From positions 1 to 5,693 of the forward strand of contig DJFY01000031.1 of the NCBI GenBank assembly GCA_002431545.1: a stretch of DNA of 5,693 nucleotides. The letters are read 5' to 3'. The notes below the pieces were generated by a model, which was not told the origin of the DNA, ran no database searches, and was given only the letters and a program-made list of their open reading frames with translations. Source of the stretch: Cellvibrionales bacterium UBA5860 (GTDB taxonomy: Bacteria > Pseudomonadota > Gammaproteobacteria > Pseudomonadales > Porticoccaceae). The position numbers and the translations under genes are program-made. Shown here piece after piece: positions 1-5,693 of this stretch. Each line of letters opens with the position of its first letter. Position 1 is the stretch's first letter.

Positions 1-83
1 GCTTAATGCCCAAAGTTTAAGCAAGCGTTTGAATGTACATGTGATGCCGGCAAACCGCGGGCACCACACGCAAAGGCAGGCCG
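1..83. other. Non-coding left edge downstream of the permease gene
   Basis: I see no coding sequence here. On the minus strand the 83 bases after the permease stop contain an imperfect GC-rich hairpin (45-61, GCCGGC/GCGGGC with one mismatch) and an ATGTACAT palindrome (33-40). Neither is followed by a T-run, so no convincing intrinsic terminator is visible and the transcript may continue to another gene beyond the window. Confidence 0.5.
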
Positions 84-2516
84 CTAACCGCCGACTTCAA
101 CGGGTTGCAATACCGCTTTCTTCTGTACTGATTTTATTTTTGGAACGAGAAACCATCTTGCCAACGCTGGCATAACCAGGATCGCGCCGAGCATATTCAC
201 GACAAACATAAAGGTGAGTAGAATGCCCATATCGGCCTGGAATTTCAGCGTAGCAAAAATCCAGGTGCCGACGCCAACGCCGAGCACTAGCCCCGTAAAG
301 ATAATCGGCTTACCCGTCAATCGCATGGCATGGTAAAAAGACTCCTCTAGCGAATCTCCGCGTTCGATGTAATCGTTCATTCGGCTGTATATATATACCG
401 CATAGTCGACACCGACACCGACACCCAACGCCACCACAGGTAGCGTGTTCACCTTCAAGCCAATGCCCAGCATAGCCATCAAAGCGTAGCAGAGGATGGA
501 CACCATCGAGAGCGGCAGAATAATACAGAGCATTCCGCCGAATGATCGGAAGGTGATTAGAGTCAATAAAATAATTGCAGAATATTCCCACAACATAATC
601 GGCAGTTGAGCGGCCTCAACGGCCTCGTTGGTAGCGGCGATAATACCGACATTACCCATCGCCAACCGCGGGTTAAATAGTTCTGACGACAGCGAAGATT
701 CGAAGGCATTGATGCCCTCGATGATTTTGTTCACTGTGACAGCCTTGTGGTCTGTGGTGTAGATATTAACCGGCATCGCGCTGCACGGCGCATTCATGAA
801 CTCGTCACCACCGGCACCCATGTGGTAGAGACTGGACGACATAGTGTTGGAATTGCGCGAAAGCTGATACCAGCGTGGGCTACCCTCGTTATTTGCCGAC
901 AGGATAAGCTTCTGGTTGTCTGCTAGTGAATTTACAGACTGCACGCCCGGAAGATTTCTGACGTGCCACGCGAAGCGGTCGATTTCATTCATCACTTCGT
1001 AGTCGACACAGGCGTTTTCCTTGCTTTCCACCATCACGGTTAGCTTGTCGACACCGATTGAAAAGCGTTCGGTAATGACGCGGCTGTCGATGTTATAGCG
1101 AGCATCTTCGCGAAGTTCGGGAATACCCGCTTGAGAATCACCTATTTTAAGATCGTCATTTTTAATCATGCCCCAGGCAGTCAGGCCAACGCAGATAGCC
1201 AGAATAATCGCCGCCGGTTTAGTCTGTGTAAGGCTTGCGCAAGCTGACCACACTTTGTCCAGGCGAGCCTCGGTCGCCTCCTGCCTGGCACGCAATCGGT
1301 CAAGATTACCGACGTTGATATACGAAAGCAGGATAGGCAACAACACGAGATTGGTAAAAATAATGGCAGCAACACCACAGGTAGCGGCGATCGCCATCTC
1401 CCGAATAATGCCGATGTCGATTAACAACACCGTAAGAAAGCCCACGGTATCACTTATCAGCGCAATAACGCCGGGAATAAATAAGGCCTGGAATGCCCTC
1501 TTTGCTGCTGTATAACCATCGACGCCTACGGCTTTTTCCGGCGCAGGCGTGATCGGATTGTGATCGTCGTCCCAGGCTCCGCCGTACATAATTTCGTTTA
1601 ACCAGGCATTGATTTTCTGGACGCCGTGACTTACGCCGATAGAAAAAACCAAAAAAGGCACAAGAATACTCATGGGGTCGAGACCAAACCCCAGGAGTGG
1701 CAACAATCCCATCTGCCAGATGACGGCTACCAGTCCGCTCAACAGTGGAAGGAGTGTGGCGCGAAACAGGCCTGTATATAAATAAAGGAAGATACCGGTT
1801 AACAGGAAGGTAACCGCGAAAAACCCCATAACCGCGCGCGCGCCTTCGGCGATATCGCCGGTCGATTTCGCGAAACCGATTATCCGAACCTTGATATTAT
1901 CGGTCTCAACCACATCGCGAATCTTTGTTTCGAGATCGGCAGCGACTTTTTGATAATCCAGTGGTTCGCGTGTCGTGGGGTTCATATCAAGTAGCTCGGT
2001 GCGTATTAATGCACCTGAGAAATCGTTCGCCACAAGGCTGCCGAGCCGACCGGACTTGATGATGTTGTTACGAATAACGGGAAACCATTCCTCGGTTGGG
2101 CGAAATTCCGCCGGCACCACATTTCCGCCACGAAAGCCATCTTCAATCAATTCAATGAAGCGTACGTTGGGTGTCAAAATAGAGGTAACCGTGTGCCGCG
2201 CCACCCCAGGCAAAAAGAAAACTTCCTCGTTCGCGACTTTCAAAGCGTCGAAATACTCTTGGGTGAAAATGTCGCCCTCTTCCACCGTCAAGGCAATAAT
2301 TAATTGGTTTCCACTACCAAATTCATCTCGATAATCGATCAGCGTACTTAAGTATGGATGTTTCAGTGGCAGCAATTTTTCAAAACCGGCTTCCATGCGC
2401 AGCGTAGAGGCGTGATATCCCATAAACACACTGGTTGCCAAAAACACCACCAGGATTGGAATCCTGTTTTCAAAAAGCTTGACCTGAAACCACGTGGTAA
2501 CTTTCTTTTTCGACAT
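84..2516 (-). CDS. RND superfamily (MMPL-type) inner-membrane permease
   Basis: This 810-residue protein has the two-fold RND layout. TM1 is at about 18-37, followed by a large periplasmic domain (38-228), then five helices at about 229-249, 253-275, 282-302, 345-370 and 376-400. The second half has TM7 (433-450), a second periplasmic domain (451-637), and helices at 638-657, 660-682, 692-710, 737-757 and 763-787. The membrane motif of the second half, GVGVGVDYAVY (698-708), carries the Asp704 expected of the proton relay. The matching place in the first half reads GVSHGVQ (294-300), with His in place of Asp. Size and lack of a hexameric-pump loop pattern place it with MMPL/HpnN-like lipid and hydrophobe transporters rather than AcrB-type drug pumps. 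It is expected to move a hydrophobic molecule using the proton gradient, with the upstream propeller as periplasmic partner. The substrate is unknown. The last 20 residues form a polar cytoplasmic tail. HpnN itself is a weaker alternative because no hopanoid genes are nearby. Confidence 0.92.
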   Translation of the reverse strand: MSKKKVTTWFQVKLFENRIPILVVFLATSVFMGYHASTLRMEAGFEKLLPLKHPYLSTLIDYRDEFGSGNQLIIALTVEEGDIFTQEYFDALKVANEEVFFLPGVARHTVTSILTPNVRFIELIEDGFRGGNVVPAEFRPTEEWFPVIRNNIIKSGRLGSLVANDFSGALIRTELLDMNPTTREPLDYQKVAADLETKIRDVVETDNIKVRIIGFAKSTGDIAEGARAVMGFFAVTFLLTGIFLYLYTGLFRATLLPLLSGLVAVIWQMGLLPLLGFGLDPMSILVPFLVFSIGVSHGVQKINAWLNEIMYGGAWDDDHNPITPAPEKAVGVDGYTAAKRAFQALFIPGVIALISDTVGFLTVLLIDIGIIREMAIAATCGVAAIIFTNLVLLPILLSYINVGNLDRLRARQEATEARLDKVWSACASLTQTKPAAIILAICVGLTAWGMIKNDDLKIGDSQAGIPELREDARYNIDSRVITERFSIGVDKLTVMVESKENACVDYEVMNEIDRFAWHVRNLPGVQSVNSLADNQKLILSANNEGSPRWYQLSRNSNTMSSSLYHMGAGGDEFMNAPCSAMPVNIYTTDHKAVTVNKIIEGINAFESSLSSELFNPRLAMGNVGIIAATNEAVEAAQLPIMLWEYSAIILLTLITFRSFGGMLCIILPLSMVSILCYALMAMLGIGLKVNTLPVVALGVGVGVDYAVYIYSRMNDYIERGDSLEESFYHAMRLTGKPIIFTGLVLGVGVGTWIFATLKFQADMGILLTFMFVVNMLGAILVMPALARWFLVPKIKSVQKKAVLQPVEVGG

Positions 2517-2519
2517 ATT

Positions 2520-2526
2520 TCCTTCC
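2520..2526 (-). promoter_or_regulatory. Ribosome binding site deciding the permease start
   Basis: GGAAGGA reads on the minus strand just before the ATG at 2516-2514. An in-frame TTG at 2528 would add four residues but would bury this site inside the coding sequence, so the ATG is preferred. Spacing to the ATG is short (3 bases after the last A), which may lower initiation efficiency. Confidence 0.6.
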
Positions 2527-2574
2527 AACTAAACCAGGAGGTTAACTATATTGGGATAAATAATGCTGGCAATA

Positions 2575-3693
2575 TTAGCGTTTTACCTGAAGACGCTGGA
2601 CACCACGCGCACCGAATATGAATAGCTCGCTGCCTTCAATGATCTGTCCGGATACCAGAGCTTCAAAGCCTGGATAGGGGTAGCGTTCAGCACGGTCATC
2701 GTTCTTTGAAAGCGTCAGAACCGTACCGCTGGCGCCTAGAAAAACGATCCTGCCATCACTGAGTTCTATAGCATCGAAAATATTGGCGATCACATCTGTC
2801 TTTATCTTTTCCCATGTGCCCATGCCATCTGTTGAGCGATAGATGTTACCCCTCAAGCCATAGATATAGAGCGCGCCACCCGTTGTCTGGGTAACACCAA
2901 AGTAAGTGCCCTCGTAGGGTGATTCGAGAATTTGCCACCTTTCCTCATCGGTGGTGCCATTCGGGTCAAACAGAAGAATTGTGCCCAACTCTGCCACAAT
3001 CAGTAGTTTTCCCGCGTATGGAATAACACCATTGAAAGTAGGTTCAGGCTCCATTTCCATACTTTCCAGGCGATCGTAAAGCGTCGTGGTATCGAGCTGA
3101 GACCAGTTTTTTCCACCATCGAAGGTTTCCAGAATCAGCCCGTAAGCGCCAATAGCAAAACCTCTGTTTTTGTCGGCGAAATAAATATCGATAATAGGTT
3201 TGGGGATATCGCCTCCGGTAATGGGATCCTCGTACTGGATCTCCCAATTTTCACCGCCATCGCTGGTATGCAGTATCAAGGTATCGTGACCGCCGGCCCA
3301 TCCATGCTTATCGTCGACAAAAAAGACGTTGGTAATGAGAACTTGCGTGGGAGAATTAGCTTGTTGCCAGGTTTCGCCGTTGTCTGAGTAGACGATGTTG
3401 CCGTAGAGCCCAACACCAATATAACGCGTTGACTTACCGATTTGCGCTGAGTCAGTTAATAGGACTTTACTTGCAAGGGGAGAGGGAATTGCAGGACTTT
3501 GAACAGACTCGGCTAACACACCTACGGAACTGATATGTAGCAAAAAGAGTACGCTTAATACAAATGTGAACGAAAATCTTTGGTGTCCTGTAAACCCGTT
3601 TCGCGTATTTGATCGATATATAGAGCAGCAACTCTTGAATCGTAATTTATTTGATTTTGCCAATAAATTTTCTATACAAATTCTGAATGCCAT
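2575..3693 (-). CDS. Ycf48/BNR-type seven-bladed beta-propeller protein, secreted
   Basis: This 372-residue protein has a signal peptide with an unusually long leader: about 40 mostly polar residues, then a hydrophobic core at 41-60 and probable cleavage after VLA61. The mature part repeats a propeller strand motif GxxGx[IV]: GLYGNI (95-100), GHDTLI (135-140), GAYGLI (182-187), AELGTI (234-239), GLRGNI (279-284), GASGTV (320-325) and GARGV (361-365). These seven units are 39-52 residues apart. Asp-box turns accompany several: SDNGETW (103-109), SDGGENW (144-150), DGGKNW (192-197) and STDGMGTW (287-294). This matches the Ycf48-like family, named for a photosystem II assembly factor. In non-photosynthetic proteobacteria such proteins sit beside RND permeases and DUF1302/DUF1329 genes, where a periplasmic scaffold or adaptor role is inferred. 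The ATG at 3693 is the only plausible start, although its ribosome binding site is poor (GGAACG). It precedes the permease gene by 58 bases and probably shares its transcript. It should not be annotated as a photosynthesis gene. Confidence 0.88.
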   Translation of the reverse strand: MAFRICIENLLAKSNKLRFKSCCSIYRSNTRNGFTGHQRFSFTFVLSVLFLLHISSVGVLAESVQSPAIPSPLASKVLLTDSAQIGKSTRYIGVGLYGNIVYSDNGETWQQANSPTQVLITNVFFVDDKHGWAGGHDTLILHTSDGGENWEIQYEDPITGGDIPKPIIDIYFADKNRGFAIGAYGLILETFDGGKNWSQLDTTTLYDRLESMEMEPEPTFNGVIPYAGKLLIVAELGTILLFDPNGTTDEERWQILESPYEGTYFGVTQTTGGALYIYGLRGNIYRSTDGMGTWEKIKTDVIANIFDAIELSDGRIVFLGASGTVLTLSKNDDRAERYPYPGFEALVSGQIIEGSELFIFGARGVQRLQVKR

Positions 3694-3780
3694 TTTCGTT
3701 CCACAGGTTAAACCATCAGATAATTCTATAGCAAACGACTAATTAACGCTTCCTACACTCTGCCGTTTTAATCTTTGCAA

Positions 3781-3795
3781 GCCCGGATATCGGGC
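3781..3795. repeat. Small GC-rich inverted repeat in the intergenic gap
   Basis: GCCCG and CGGGC form a 5-bp perfect stem around a 5-base centre that is itself nearly self-complementary. There is no T-run after it on the minus strand, so it is not a terminator. It lies about 90 bases upstream of the propeller gene, inside the likely 5' leader, and could be an operator half-site pair or an mRNA hairpin. A GC-rich island in this AT-rich gap may also be chance. Confidence 0.35.
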
Positions 3796-3843
3796 AAACC
3801 ATGCAGAAACAGGTCCTTATGTATCGGCATCGCCATAAACCCT

Positions 3844-3872
3844 ATTAAAACAGTACAAAAATATCCAGTAAA
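3844..3872 (-). promoter_or_regulatory. Candidate sigma70-type promoter for the propeller-permease unit
   Basis: On the minus strand TTTACT (3872-3867, four of six matches to TTGACA) is separated by exactly 17 bases from TTTAAT (3849-3844, five of six matches to TATAAT). It starts just where the U-tract of the upstream terminator ends, and would give a 5' untranslated region of about 140 bases. The AT-rich composition makes chance matches likely. A second possible -10, TATAGA with a preceding TGC (3730-3725), lies nearer the gene but has no recognisable -35. Confidence 0.4.
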
Positions 3873-3873
3873 C

Positions 3874-3915
3874 AAAAATAAATAAAAATGGCTGGCAATC
3901 AATACCAGCCATTTT
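3874..3915 (-). terminator. Intrinsic terminator after the DUF1329 gene
   Basis: A perfect 11-bp stem pairs 3905-3915 with 3885-3895 (AAAATGGCTGG against CCAGCCATTTT) around a 9-base loop. On the minus strand it is followed by a U-rich tract, the stem's own TTTT and then TATTTATTTTT to 3874. It starts 31 bases after the DUF1329 stop and should end the DUF1302-DUF1329 transcript. The A-run on the opposite arm could give weak termination on the plus strand, but no plus-strand gene needs it. Confidence 0.9.
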
Positions 3916-3946
3916 CAAACGTTAACCTTATTTTTCTTCTGAAGTA

Positions 3947-5353
3947 CTACCTCACTCCATTACGCCGCACAGAAGCGGGCGTAAAGTAGGTATCCGGCCC
4001 TCTCCAAGTAAAATCCGGCCCTTTTTCCTTATCGATCAACAAGGCAATCATTCGCCCAGCCTGCATGTCATATTGAAATTCGGCAGAGGCTGCAAGGAAG
4101 CCCACATCGTAGAACACCACATCATGAGATTCCCAATGGCGCCAGATTTGCCCGCGGCGATCGTATCCGTCGACCAGCATAATCCACCAGGAATCTTCGT
4201 CCAGATAAAAAGTCCTGCGGCCATAGTCGTGGTTGGTGCCTTCCTTGAGTGTCGCATCGACAATCCACACCCGGTGCAGTTCATAGCGTGCGTAATCCTG
4301 ATTCACCCGACCTTCCGGAGTGATAATCTTGTCCGGCGTAGCTTCCTTGGCGTGCAGTTTGTATGCGTTGTAAGGCACGTACATCTCTTTTTTGCCCACA
4401 AGTTTATAGCTAAACCGGTCGTTAGGCCCGTTAAAGCCCCATTTCTGATCGGTGGTGGCAAGACCGTCACTGGCAGTCAATGGGTTATCGTAGACAATCT
4501 GTGGCGCCCGTTTGACCCGACGCTGGCCGGGACTATAGGCCCAGGCCCGACGAAACACTTTGGTAAAGGTCGCCGGATCCAAAGCCAGCACCACCTGACC
4601 GGCCAGTTTGGGGGGTGCCGTCAAGGTTTGGTAGTACATTAACGACACATCTTCGGGATCGAAGTCTTCGTCCGGAATTTCCGGGTCACTCCACTTCTGG
4701 TGCTGCTGTATGTTTAACTTGTTGACGACGTAATCACCACCGGTGGTAATGGCAAGCGTGTTTTCCCAGGATTCCATCCAAGGATTAATGGGCCGAGACG
4801 CCTGATTCATCCAGGCTTCGTCGCCATTCTTGGGTATCGGGAAGGCCCAGGCTTTGCGCGCACCTTTGAAACCGACAATCCCCATATTGATATCGGCGTG
4901 AACCAGCTCGGACCGATCCAGGTTTTTCAAAGCCGCCTCGTAAATGTAGGGCTTGTAAACCACCGAGCGCCGGGTCGGATAGATATTCATCTTGAAGTCG
5001 GGGTAGGTCTGGAACATCTGTTTTTGACCTGGCGACAGCTTATCCGCGTGCTCCTGATAGTTCTGCGCGGTAATGGTGAACAAGACCTTGTCATCGGCAA
5101 AAGGATCCGGGTGGAAGCCGCCCACCTGAAACCCTGCCGGTGGCTTGATCGGTTCGTTTTTCCAGGCCGGAATCGTACCCTCGGCATTTCCTGCCCTAAC
5201 GGCGCCCGTTGGCGTCAGCTCCTTACCCTCCAGGCCAATACGCGCTTTGTCCTGGGCCGAAACGCCCGCCAAAGCAATACTAGCTGTGAACGCACTGGCC
5301 AGGGCCAGCGCTCCACAGAAACCTCTAGTAATAAATTTATACTTATATTGCAT
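3947..5353 (-). CDS. DUF1329 family periplasmic protein (LolA/LolB-like)
   Basis: This 468-residue protein is close to the usual DUF1329 length of about 450. Residues 1-29 are a Sec signal peptide: a basic start (MQYKYKFITR), a hydrophobic core (GALALASAFTASIALA) and likely cleavage after ALA29, or after VSA33. No lipobox Cys is seen, so it should be soluble in the periplasm. Family hallmarks follow: LTPxGAxxAGN at 46-56, GTIPAW at 59-64, YSPGQRRVKRAP at 273-284, and the C-terminal block RVWIVDATLKEG (361-372) continuing to RRTFYLDEDSW (379-389). DUF1329 belongs to the LolA/LolB-like fold group, whose members hold acyl chains or other hydrophobic ligands, so a carrier or outer-membrane delivery role is inferred. 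The ATG at 5353 is preferred because it has a good ribosome binding site and starts exactly at the signal peptide; the frame upstream overlaps DUF1302. The gene is 13 bases from the barrel gene and is followed by a strong terminator, so it ends its operon. The ligand is unknown. Confidence 0.93.
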   Translation of the reverse strand: MQYKYKFITRGFCGALALASAFTASIALAGVSAQDKARIGLEGKELTPTGAVRAGNAEGTIPAWKNEPIKPPAGFQVGGFHPDPFADDKVLFTITAQNYQEHADKLSPGQKQMFQTYPDFKMNIYPTRRSVVYKPYIYEAALKNLDRSELVHADINMGIVGFKGARKAWAFPIPKNGDEAWMNQASRPINPWMESWENTLAITTGGDYVVNKLNIQQHQKWSDPEIPDEDFDPEDVSLMYYQTLTAPPKLAGQVVLALDPATFTKVFRRAWAYSPGQRRVKRAPQIVYDNPLTASDGLATTDQKWGFNGPNDRFSYKLVGKKEMYVPYNAYKLHAKEATPDKIITPEGRVNQDYARYELHRVWIVDATLKEGTNHDYGRRTFYLDEDSWWIMLVDGYDRRGQIWRHWESHDVVFYDVGFLAASAEFQYDMQAGRMIALLIDKEKGPDFTWRGPDTYFTPASVRRNGVR

Positions 5354-5362
5354 GGTTACTAC

Positions 5363-5368
5363 TCTCCT
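5363..5368 (-). promoter_or_regulatory. Ribosome binding site of the DUF1329 gene
   Basis: AGGAGA reads on the minus strand 9 bases upstream of the ATG at 5353-5351. It fixes that ATG as the start, in preference to the longer in-frame opening that runs up to 5479 inside the DUF1302 gene. It overlaps the TAG stop of DUF1302 (5369-5367), which suggests that ribosomes finishing the barrel gene re-initiate here. Confidence 0.8.
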
Positions 5369-5693
5369 AGAAGCTGTACTTGAACACGACAGACACATTG
5401 TCTTTGTCGGAATTACCGCCCGCGTCACCCAGCCAGGTGACATACTGGAGATCAACAGAAGTCTGGCTCTGATAATCAAAAGTCAAGCGGCTAATCAGCG
5501 TGCGCTGGTTCTCGACCATACCTCCACCATGGCTCGGTGGTGCCCAACCCTGGACGTTGTGCACAAAGATAAACGTTGGCTTAACGGTCAGGTTCCAGAA
5601 CAGGTTGGGGTACTCCAGGCCAACAACAGCGGTATAGCCCCAGGAAAAATCTGTGACCGGCTGATCCAGCGGACCAACACAATCGAACCTGCC
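5367..5693 (-). CDS. DUF1302 family outer-membrane beta-barrel protein, C-terminal fragment (5' end beyond the right edge)
   Basis: Only the last 108 codons are in the window; the reading frame is open to the right edge and the start lies outside. The fragment shows alternating polar and hydrophobic strands typical of an outer-membrane barrel (for example around WGYTAVVGLEY, LTVKPTFIFVHNV and TSVDLQYVTWLG). It ends in VSVVFKYSF, with the terminal Phe and alternating aromatics of a BAM insertion signal. The segment HNVQGWAPP followed by ENQR resembles the HDVxGxSP...EGR stretch that I recall near the end of DUF1302 proteins. Direct adjacency to a DUF1329 gene, the usual DUF1302 partner, supports the call. 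These proteins are thought to be outer-membrane channels or receptors for hydrophobic compounds, but no substrate can be inferred. The TAG stop overlaps the ribosome binding site of the next gene, so the two are almost certainly co-transcribed. A different barrel family is possible because most of the protein is missing. Confidence 0.82.
   Translation of the reverse strand, partial: GRFDCVGPLDQPVTDFSWGYTAVVGLEYPNLFWNLTVKPTFIFVHNVQGWAPPSHGGGMVENQRTLISRLTFDYQSQTSVDLQYVTWLGDAGGNSDKDNVSVVFKYSF

Noticed and set aside
2546..2578. AT-rich inverted repeat (ATATTG/CAATAT) between the propeller and permease genes, considered as a terminator
   Set aside because: The stem is only 6 bp of mostly A-T pairs with a 16-base loop and no following T-run, so it should not stop transcription.
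2536..2625. Plus-strand AGGAGG (2536-2541) followed by a short frame from ATG at 2563
   Set aside because: The spacing of 21 bases is too long for initiation, the peptide is only about 20 codons, and it runs antisense into the propeller gene.
2575..3693. Annotation as a photosystem II assembly factor
   Set aside because: The fold is Ycf48-like, but the neighbours are envelope transport genes and nothing photosynthetic is present; only the fold, not the role, should be carried over.
3801..3848. Plus-strand 15-codon frame in the intergenic gap
   Set aside because: It is very short, lacks a ribosome binding site and is antisense to the likely leader of the propeller gene.
4073..4642. Plus-strand open frame of 189 codons
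   Set aside because: It lies wholly antisense to the well-supported DUF1329 gene and shows no recognisable family features, so it is a shadow frame.
4898..5383. Plus-strand open frame of 161 codons
   Set aside because: It is antisense to the DUF1329 5' half and its signal peptide region; I see no domain or ribosome binding site that supports it.
5354..5479. N-terminal extension of the DUF1329 frame up to an ATG at 5479
   Set aside because: It overlaps the DUF1302 coding sequence, and the ATG at 5353 has a good ribosome binding site followed at once by a signal peptide.

Overview
This window fits a Gram-negative proteobacterium, most likely an aquatic or marine gammaproteobacterium. That placement is an inference. 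It rests on an outer-membrane beta-barrel ending in Phe, two Sec-type signal peptides, moderate GC by eye with an AT-rich intergenic gap, and gene families (DUF1302, DUF1329, an Ycf48-like propeller, an RND/MMPL permease) known to co-occur in Pseudomonas-, Spongiibacter- and Halieaceae-like genomes. Nothing in the sequence fixes genus or species.

All supported genes lie on the minus strand, so transcription runs from right to left. The right edge (5693-5367) holds the last 108 codons of a DUF1302 outer-membrane barrel. Its stop codon overlaps the ribosome binding site of a full-length DUF1329 protein (5353-3947), a secreted periplasmic protein of the LolA/LolB-like group. A strong intrinsic terminator (about 3915-3874) follows 31 bases after the DUF1329 stop. 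The rest of the 253-base gap holds a candidate promoter, a small GC hairpin and a 22-codon leader ORF of doubtful reality. A second transcription unit then encodes a seven-bladed Ycf48/BNR-type propeller protein with a signal peptide (3693-2575) and, 58 bases on, an 810-residue RND-superfamily permease with 12 predicted membrane segments (2516-84). The last 83 bases at the left edge contain no gene that I can support.

Together the four proteins supply one component for each envelope layer: an inner-membrane proton-driven permease, a periplasmic propeller, a periplasmic lipid-carrier-like protein and an outer-membrane barrel. The simplest reading is a trans-envelope transport system for a hydrophobic compound or lipid. 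The family association is known from other genomes, but the cargo and direction of transport cannot be read from this window, and no catabolic or biosynthetic gene is present to suggest a substrate. The remaining open reading frames are shadows of these genes. I see no RNA gene, insertion sequence, CRISPR array or phage element.
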